A stretch of DNA of 9,540 bases. Source: an uncultured Collinsella sp. Lineage in GTDB: Bacteria; Actinomycetota; Coriobacteriia; Coriobacteriales; Coriobacteriaceae. The stretch spans positions 1 through 9,540 of the forward strand of contig CABUCQ010000078.1 of assembly GCA_902490095.1 (NCBI GenBank), read 5' to 3'. Below, piece by piece: positions 1 to 5,272 of the stretch (the stretch's first letter is position 1; every line of letters begins with the position of its first letter). Made by a program: the position numbers and the translations under genes. Below the pieces are notes generated by a model that saw only the letters and a program-made list of their open reading frames with translations, searched no databases and was not told the origin of the DNA.

Positions 1-85
1 TACACTGACCAACGACCATACAGACAACGAAGTCCAACAAAACGTCACCACCCCCAACCCGCAACAACTAATTGAACACAAACAC
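1..85 (+). other. A/C-rich in-frame lead into the IS66 transposase, origin unclear
   Basis: These 85 bases are rich in A and C. In the transposase frame they are open without a stop and encode a polar stretch that includes NPQQLIEHKH immediately before the MANW motif. In normal IS66 transposases the residues before ANW belong to a conserved segment ending in a Ser-Arg-x-Thr-like motif, which is absent. The Q- and E-rich text could be the start of the leucine-zipper N-terminus brought next to the catalytic domain by an in-frame deletion. It could equally be unrelated sequence. I cannot separate these from sequence alone. Confidence 0.35.
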
Positions 86-1117
86 ATGGCGAACTGGATG
101 ATGAACGTGCACGCGCGCTGGCTGGCGAAGGTCCATGAGAGAATGAAGGTCGAGCTGCTGTCGCATGTCAGGATTCATGCCGATGAGACCACGGTTCAGG
201 TCCTGAAAGAGCCGAACCGCGAGGCGAAGAAGAAATCGAGGATGTGGCTGTTCTGCTCGGCGCGCTGCAACGTGCCCGTGTATGTATTCGAATACCACGA
301 GACCCGCAGGAAGGGCGTTGCCCAGGAGTTTCTTGCGGGCTGGTCCGGCACGCTTACCACCGACGGCTACAAACCCTACTTCAATCTCGGCAACCCCAAC
401 ATCGCCAACACGGCGTGCCTCGTCCACGTGCGCCGCTACTTCGCCCAAATCGTGAAGATCGCCGGCGGCGGCGCCAAGGCGGCGTCTGCGGCCAGCGTTG
501 CGCTCGAGGCAAGGCGCAGGATCGACGCCATGTTTCAAGGTCGACTCCAAGTTCGACGACATGGAGCCGGGTGCCAGGAAGGCCGCCCGCGACGCGGAGC
601 TCCGCCCGCTCATGGAGGACTTCGGGGGATGGGCGCGGGCCAGCTTCCCCTAGCCTCGCCGAAGCTGGCGCTGCACCGTGCGCTGCAGTACGCCGTGGAG
701 TTCTGGCCCTACGTCATGAACGTGCTCGAAGACGGGCACCTGGAGCTCTCGAACAACGTCGCCGAGCAGGCCCAGCGAATCTTCGTCGTAGGGCGCAAGA
801 ACTGGCTCTTCAGCGATGCGCCACGCGGCGCGCGGGCGTCTGCGGCGATATACAGCGTCACCACCACGGCCAAGGCCAACGGGCTCAATCCCAGGCTTTA
901 CGTCGAGTGGCTGCTGACCGAGATGCCCAACGCCGGCGAGCTCACCGATGAGGTTGTGGACTCGTTCCTGCCATGGTCGGATAGGGTACCTGAGTCCTGC
1001 AAGCTCGACCCAGCCGCTGCCGAGAAGGCCAAAGAGATGCCTGACGACTTCATAATTAACATCGACCCCGATGCGTTCGACGACGAGATGGCGAACAACG
1101 CCGAGGAGGGCCTGTAG
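86..1117 (+). pseudogene. tnpC: IS66 transposase (TnpC), N-terminally truncated and frameshifted
   Basis: This is the DDE transposase of an IS66 element. The catalytic triad is visible as D33 in HADETTVQVL, D93 in TTDGYKPY and E227 in SNNVAEQ, and it is followed by the IS66 C-terminal motif around LFSDAPRGA and the LPW motif. Full IS66 transposases are around 500 residues. Here the zipper and zinc-binding N-terminal domains are missing and the frame starts at the ANW motif. The central part (codons near 150-188) reads as nonsense. The sensible frame there begins VDSKFDDMEPGARKAARD and ends at a TAG at 651. One extra T in TTT (532-534) and one missing C in CCCC (647-650) explain both switches, so the frame recovers downstream. 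The gene is probably inactive because of the missing N-terminus, unless the indels are assembly errors and the start lies outside the window. Confidence 0.85.
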
Positions 1118-1154
1118 CGACATAGCGGCCTAAGGCATACCGCAACGCAAAGAT

Positions 1155-1207
1155 GGAAACGTCCAGGACTTTTCCATCCGTATGCCGGAATGGCCCTGGA
1201 CGTTTCC
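1155..1207. repeat. Palindrome in the IS66 tail (13-bp perfect arms)
   Basis: The arms at 1155-1167 (GGAAACGTCCAGG) and 1195-1207 are perfect reverse complements. The 27-base interior can pair further (CCAT with ATGG and CCG with CGG, with one bulged A), giving a nearly continuous long hairpin. It lies between the transposase stop and the terminal repeat. No T-run follows on either strand, so a standard intrinsic terminator is not obvious. It may end transposase transcription or block read-through across the IS end from the convergent transporter gene. Confidence 0.7.
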
Positions 1208-1211
1208 TGCT

Positions 1212-1233
1212 ACGCGGTCATTTTGACGCTTAC
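1212..1233 (-). repeat. IS66 terminal inverted repeat, right end
   Basis: The 22 bases read on the minus strand begin GTAAGCGTCAAAATGACC, the typical IS66 tip. They match the copy at 2616-2637 at 21 of 22 positions (T versus C at position 8). The outer tip faces the MFS gene, whose stop codon begins only 3 bp outside. Confidence 0.85.
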
Positions 1234-1236
1234 GCT

Positions 1237-2561
1237 CTAATGCCTCCACCGCTTGTCGCGGGCGGGGTAGACGATCCAGGCGGATGCGTAGCTTGCGATA
1301 AGGCAGACAATGACGCAGACGATGCTTGTCTGGAACCCGAATGAGTCATTGATAACGCCCCAGATTACGCTTGCGAAGCCAATGCCGATGTCATTGGCGA
1401 GCAGGAACAGGGCGTTTGCGGCGCCCCAGCGCTCTGGCGGGGTGTTCTTTACCGCTACGCTTTGATTAAGTGGCAGGCTTATGCCAGTGGCGAGACCATA
1501 GAAGATTCCGGACGCCAGGAAGACAGGTTCCCCGTACGGTGCGGCAAGTAGCATAAGGCAGCAGAGGATGCCGCACGCGACGGCTCCGGTCATTGTTTTG
1601 ATTGCAGGTACGGTGTCCATGAAATGCTTTGAAATCATGCGAATGATAATCATGCTTACCGCGCTGATGGTGTAGAAGAGACCGGCGTGGGTATAGCCGA
1701 GAGTAGTACCGTACAGACCGGCAAAGAAGACGCCAAAGCCAAAAGTGGGGCACATGATCATCTGTGGGATGGCGCCAGGCAATGCGCGCGGCTCGAAGAT
1801 GTTGAATGAGTCACGCAGGGTTCTCTTGGACACCTGGTCGCCTTCAGGATACTTTTCACTGTTAATTGTTTCGGATGTAGTTACTGTGGTGGAGCTGGGT
1901 GCCTGCCCGTCTTTTGAGTCGAGTTCGAGCCGGGTTTCCATTTTGATTCGGTATGCGCTGGAGCTTGGCAGAGTTTGCCATTTACTTTCATAGCGTGCGT
2001 TGAGGGCGATTACAAGCCCTGCAAACCCAACCAGGGCAAGGCCGACATAGAGGTTCGTTGAGGGATCGGTTCCTACTAGGTAAAGTGCGAAGGCTGGGCC
2101 GATGCTCATGGCGATAGCCTGTCCGAGGCCGTGGTATCCAATGCCTTCGCCGAGCCGTTCTTGCGGTAAGACGCTTGCTGCGGCGGTCGAGGCTGCTGTT
2201 GTTGCTGCGCCAAAGCCCACGCCTTGCAGCAAACGGCTGATTGTGAAGAGGGGATGCCCTGAACGACAGCGGACAGTGCTGTTCCTGCTATGAGGATAGC
2301 GATGCCGGCGATGATAACGAGTGAGCACTTGCCGTTGTCGATAACAGGGCCGACGAACAGTCGTGCTAACGCGGCGGCAATGGAGAAGACGAGTGCAAGT
2401 ACGCCGGCAAGGCTCGCACCGTAACCTTGGCCTGCCAGGAAGACGCTGGTTCCACTGTTGAGTCCTTGGCCCATGACGAAGCAACAGAAGGTCAGCGCGA
2501 TGATAAGCACGAAAATAAGCGACCACAGCTTCGGATGGTCGTCCTTACCGATATTTGGCAT
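1237..2561 (-). pseudogene. MFS transporter, broken by one frameshift
   Basis: This encodes a major facilitator superfamily membrane transporter, probably a proton-driven efflux or uptake permease of unknown substrate. It starts at ATG 2561 (MPNIGKDDHPKLW) with a strong AGGAGGG ribosome site 5 bases upstream. The first frame carries TM1-TM3 and a motif-A-like GPVIDNG loop. After about 103 codons it fails at a GGGG run (2250-2253, CCCC on the coding strand). Adding one base gives VQGIPLFTISRLLQGVGFGAA, containing the TM4 R-x-x-Q-G-x-G motif. The remaining frame runs through a long hydrophilic central loop and further membrane helices to the stop at 1237. The repaired protein would be 441 residues, normal for the family. 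The stop lies 3 bp from one IS66 end and the start 54 bp from another. Family call is firm; loss of function depends on the indel being real. Confidence 0.85.
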
Positions 2562-2566
2562 GAGAA

Positions 2567-2573
2567 CCCTCCT
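2567..2573 (-). promoter_or_regulatory. Strong Shine-Dalgarno site that fixes the MFS start
   Basis: On the minus strand AGGAGGG sits 5 bases before the ATG at 2561. It makes this start clearly better than the in-frame upstream extension that runs into the IS66 repeat at 2616-2637. Confidence 0.75.
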
Positions 2574-2590
2574 ATGATTCCAATACCCGT

Positions 2591-2619
2591 ATTCTACGTC
2601 TGCAAAAAGTGAGATGTAA
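2591..2619 (-). promoter_or_regulatory. Candidate promoter for the MFS gene, partly inside the IS66 end
   Basis: On the minus strand TAGAAT (2591-2596) is a good -10 match. At 17 bp spacing the -35 position reads TTACAT (2614-2619), a weak match in which four bases come from the tip of the IS66 repeat starting at 2616. The short space upstream of the gene leaves little room for any other promoter. The call rests on motif matching only. Confidence 0.3.
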
Positions 2620-2637
2620 GCGCCAAAATGACCGCGT
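2616..2637 (+). repeat. IS66 terminal inverted repeat, solo left-end stub
   Basis: The 22 bases begin GTAAGCGCCAAAATGACC and are the inverted partner of 1212-1233 with one mismatch. The outer tip faces the MFS gene, so the body of this second element should lie to the right, but within about 50 bases the sequence becomes the coding tail of an ATPase gene. The bases just inside differ from the right-end tail of the first copy (no palindrome), which suggests a left end. No matching 8-bp target duplication flanks it (2608-2615 versus 1234-1241). Confidence 0.8.
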
Positions 2638-2655
2638 CTTAACAACCCGCTGGGC

Positions 2656-3366
2656 TTGAGGCAGAATCATCGCATCGACTTATCCTGGAAACTGCCTGAC
2701 GAAGGCGACAGGATGCTTGTCAGCAAGGCGGCAAATCTTAACGAGAGCCAAATCCAAGAGCTTGCAAATCTTCAGCGAGGCGTTGCAGCAATATATCAGA
2801 ACGAATGGACCGAACCTGTCCTCTGTCACATCGAACCGCATGAACGCGGCCTAGAGTACTCGCCAACACAGAGCAAGCACAGCGCGAAGGACAAGGTTTC
2901 TTCTGAAGAGCTTCGCTATCTCAACTCTTGTGTGCTTAATCCGTTCAAGCTCGATGAGCCAAGGGAATACAACTTCTGCGACTGTGTGCACAAGATGGAC
3001 ATACCTGACTCCATGAAGGCACGCTTGATTGAGATGGCAGGGACTCCTCTGTTCTCGAGGAAGCCACTGTTTGAATGGTGTGCTTATAGGTATTTCAATA
3101 TTGGACGCATCCTCGACGACGCCAGGGATTTATCTGCCGACAGCCTCAAAGAGAGGCTTTGCTCCCATCTGCTTTCAAGCTGGAAATTCGAAGATGACTC
3201 CTCACCCGAAAGCTGGGGACCAATCCAATACCTGTTCATTCAGTCGATGTTTAACGCTCATCTCAACGAGCTGAGAAAGAGGGGTACCGGCATCGAGACA
3301 ACGGAAAAGGCCTCAGCACTCGCCGAAGTATCAGCGGTCTTATCTCAAACAAGGCCGGTGATCTAA
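2656..3366 (+). pseudogene. C-terminal fragment of a HerA/VirB4-like ATPase (inferred)
   Basis: The open frame begins inside the IS66 repeat (after a TGA at 2629) and has only a TTG (2656) as a possible start, without a good ribosome site. The segment from LPDEGDRMLVSKAANLNESQ through QELANLQRGVAAIYQNEWTE to PVLCHIE resembles the end of the core domain in HerA/VirB4-type ATP-binding proteins as I recall them. There, a Leu-x-x-Gly-x-Ala-Ala-Val-Tyr-Gln segment precedes the C-terminal helices. No Walker A or B motif remains, so the ATPase core is lost and this is a 5'-truncated remnant of about 236 residues. The rest is a helical domain with no family I can name. It is followed closely by the toxin gene on the same strand, suggesting an original operon in which the ATPase may have served toxin export or delivery. 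That role is inference. Confidence 0.6.
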
Positions 3367-3393
3367 ATGGCGTTTGAAAATATAGAGTAATTA

Positions 3394-4643
3394 ATGCCGG
3401 ATACGACCGAAACGAGATTGGCCTTCGAGGAGGCGCAACGCACCGTTGCTGATTGTGCAGATGCCGCATGGCGGGATATTTCTTCCGGCGATGTCCTAAC
3501 CGCGAGCATTTCAACAGTTCAAGAAGCCGCAGATGACGCCTGGAAAGCATGCGAGCCAACACTCAACGCTGCAGGCGAAACTGTCCGCGATGGCGCAAGG
3601 AACGGAGCTTATCTTGGCGGCAGGTTCGTACTTGGAGTTGCCGACGTTGGAGAAAACGCATATGTCGGTGTTCAATCGAATATTGAACTACTGGCCGAAG
3701 ACGAAGAAGCAGCGGTGAAAACCGCGCAAACACACGCTGTTGACGATGCAGCCAACGCCTGGGGCGACTTCATGGAAGCCGATGAGCAGATACGGGAAAT
3801 CGGAGACTATGTCGAAACTGGAGGCGAAATCGCCACTGAAGTTGCGCTTGGTGCCGTAGCCGTCACCGCTTCTGCCCCTGCAGCACTCGCTGCTGGGGCT
3901 GTACTCGTTCTTGACGAAATGGGAAAGAGCTTGGAAGCCGGCGCTGAAGACGGTGAGATATCTCAGGAGGATATCGTCGGAGAAGTCGTTGCGGGAACTG
4001 TTACGGCAGCAACGCTTCTTGCCGGACGAGGTCTAAATAACTTTCTTGCCTCAAAGGCAGCAGAATCGGGCGCAAGCTCACGAATTCTGGATGATGCCGG
4101 AAAGGCAATTTACGAAGGCGACCGACTGCTTCCCAATAACGAGTTTGCGATCGACGGCGTGAAGTGTGCAACCGACGATCTCGGGCAGCTTTACCGCGTT
4201 GGCGACGACCTCGTTCCGAACATGAGCTATGAGATCAATGGGTATAAATACGTTACCGATGCAATGGGTAGGGTCGAATCGGCCGAAGGCTTCTTACAAC
4301 TAAAGACCCACGAAGGTCGTTTGACCATCAAGGACACTATCCAGTCAATCGGAAAAGGGTTTGAAGAGCTTTTTGATCAAAGAGGCCATCTGATTGCCGA
4401 CCGATTCAATGGATCAAATGGCCTTGAGAATATTGTCGCCATGGGCGGCGAGGTTAACCAAAAGCCTATGCAGCAATCGAGCAAAAATGCGCCGATGCTT
4501 TGGCTGATGGCGCTGAAGTGTTTTTCAAGGTTGAGCCACTTTATGAGGGCGGGTCATTCAGGCCTAGCTCGTTTGCTATCACGGACATTATTGACGGCGA
4601 AGAGACGGTTACGTTTCTTCTTAACACTGCAAAGGAAATGTAA
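3394..4643 (+). pseudogene. Polymorphic toxin with C-terminal DNA/RNA non-specific endonuclease, frameshifted
   Basis: This is probably an exported antibacterial nuclease. Residues 1-140 are acidic and helical with no Sec signal or WXG/LXG motif. Hydrophobic segments lie near 150-175 and 198-220. Residues 242-297 are two tandem 28-residue repeats of the kind seen before such toxins. The nuclease domain follows with RGHLIADRFNG (catalytic His332) and the downstream Asn355 of the beta-beta-alpha metal fold. After K357 (4464) the frame turns to nonsense and stops at 4650. Re-reading one base gives AYAAIEQKCADALADGAE, then VEPLYEGGSFRPSSF, the conserved family tail, ending at a TAA (4641-4643) that overlaps the immunity ATG. 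The repaired protein is 416 residues. A missing G at 4464-4465 is the simplest explanation; -1 ribosomal slippage at CCAAAAG is possible but not a classic site. Confidence 0.85.
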
Positions 4644-5026
4644 TGAGTGAAAAGAAGATGCTACAAGGGATAGCTTCAATTCTTGAGGAAACCCTCCCCG
4701 AAGACTGGAGCAAGGTCGTGTTTTACGCCGAGTACGCCGAGGGTGCGTTCTCTATTGAGTATTACGTTGCTGGCAGCGGAAAAGACGACTTCGTTAAATG
4801 CTTTGACCAAAAAGGCGTTTCGAGGGCATCCTTGATGAAAAACTTTATGGCTATCAACAAGTTCATTGAACCTGAAAGGGCCGCGCTTAAGCCCGAAAAG
4901 AGATGGGGATCGATGACGCTTATTCTCCATTCCAACGGCAAGTTCAAAGTTGATTACGACTACTCCGACATGACAGAAAACGCTTACGCCCGAAAGAAGG
5001 CCTGGAAAAAGAAATATCTCGCCTAG
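4643..5026 (+). CDS. Immunity protein of the YezG / DUF600 family
   Basis: This 127-residue cytoplasmic protein probably binds and neutralises the nuclease encoded just upstream. It shows the family's features: a short helical start, LPEDWSKVVFYAEY near residues 19-32, and a C-terminal part with WGSMTLILHSNGKFKVDYDY and a Trp-Lys-rich end. YezG proteins are the known partners of Bacillus YeeF-type toxins carrying this same nuclease class, so the pairing itself supports the call. The ATG overlaps the TAA of the repaired toxin frame by one base, a translational-coupling arrangement. An AAGGA ribosome site lies 6 bases upstream inside the toxin tail. The gene is intact although the toxin frame is broken. 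Length is typical for the family. Confidence 0.8.
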   Translation: MSEKKMLQGIASILEETLPEDWSKVVFYAEYAEGAFSIEYYVAGSGKDDFVKCFDQKGVSRASLMKNFMAINKFIEPERAALKPEKRWGSMTLILHSNGKFKVDYDYSDMTENAYARKKAWKKKYLA

Positions 5027-5173
5027 CAACGAACGGTCTGGGAAATCACCGCAAAGCCACCCGTGCATACTCTTCGAGCGCACGCGTCGTCGGCAACGTT
5101 TCGACCAGCGCGTTTTTGGGAGCCATGCAAACCCCTGTTCAACATTCCTCGGGAGTAATTGCTCTCTATGACG
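5027..5173. other. Intergenic stretch at the accessory/core boundary, one doubtful mini-ORF
   Basis: I see no tRNA or other RNA gene and no attachment-site repeat here. The only coding-like item is a 26-codon minus-strand frame (ATG 5126 to TGA 5046) beginning MAPKNALVETLPTTRALEEY, with an AGGGG 6 bases upstream. It could be a leftover 5' end of a gene cut by the accessory segment, or chance. Base composition changes from the AT-richer toxin region to the GC-rich core around here. Confidence 0.35.
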
Positions 5174-5206
5174 AATGGGATTCCCCATCGGGGAATCCCA
5201 TTTTTT
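5174..5206 (+). terminator. Strong intrinsic terminator
   Basis: A 13-bp stem (left arm from 5174, centred on GGGATTCCCC) closes on a 3-base loop (ATC, 5187-5189). The right arm runs straight into TTTTTT (5201-5206). It works for plus-strand transcription arriving from the toxin-immunity side; the minus strand has no T-run after the stem. It insulates the DUF1846 gene from upstream transcription. Confidence 0.85.
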
Positions 5207-5230
5207 GTTGCCGACGACGTCCGGTATAAT
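5202..5230 (+). promoter_or_regulatory. Promoter of the DUF1846 gene
   Basis: A perfect -10 hexamer TATAAT lies at 5225-5230. The -35 is weak: TTTTTG at 5202-5207 with 17 bp spacing, lying within the T-run of the preceding terminator. The expected transcript start near 5237 leaves a leader of about 36 bases before ATG 5273. Confidence 0.6.
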
Positions 5231-5272
5231 TTTTCCGTTTACGACGTCGTTCGGAAAGGGATGCCGACCTCT

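Larger units (their letters stand above)
1..1233 (+). mobile_element. IS66-family insertion sequence, right-hand part, degraded
   Basis: The element holds a degenerate IS66 transposase frame (86-1117), a 95-bp tail containing a large palindrome (1155-1207), and a terminal repeat at 1212-1233 whose outer tip reads CGCTTAC, the usual IS66 terminus (GTAAGCG on the other strand). The left end is not visible. The transposase reading frame stays open to the window edge, but bases 1-85 do not encode anything resembling the IS66 zinc-finger and linker region. Either an internal deletion has fused the extreme N-terminus to the catalytic domain, or foreign sequence has been joined here. The accessory genes tnpA and tnpB are not in view. 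The family call is confident; the left boundary is unknown. Confidence 0.85.

Noticed and set aside
650..1123. Minus-strand open frame opposite the IS66 transposase
   Set aside because: It is a shadow of the transposase, which has clear catalytic motifs on the plus strand.
1234..2615. Target-site duplication around the two IS66 ends
   Set aside because: The flanking 8-mers (1234-1241 and 2608-2615) do not match directly or inverted, so the two ends do not stem from one simple insertion.
4456..4467. Canonical programmed -1 slippery heptamer in the toxin
   Set aside because: CCAAAAG allows AAG-to-AAA re-pairing, but the preceding codon CAA pairs poorly with CCA, and I did not find a supporting downstream stem. 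A lost G is simpler.
5027..5173. Possible tRNA or integration site next to the toxin region
   Set aside because: No cloverleaf arms or direct repeats could be built. A GTTCAA string alone is not a T-loop with a matching stem.
5041..5229. Plus-strand frame open through the intergenic region and terminator
   Set aside because: It has low-complexity Ser/Arg-rich text, no start with a ribosome site, and runs through the terminator hairpin and promoter.
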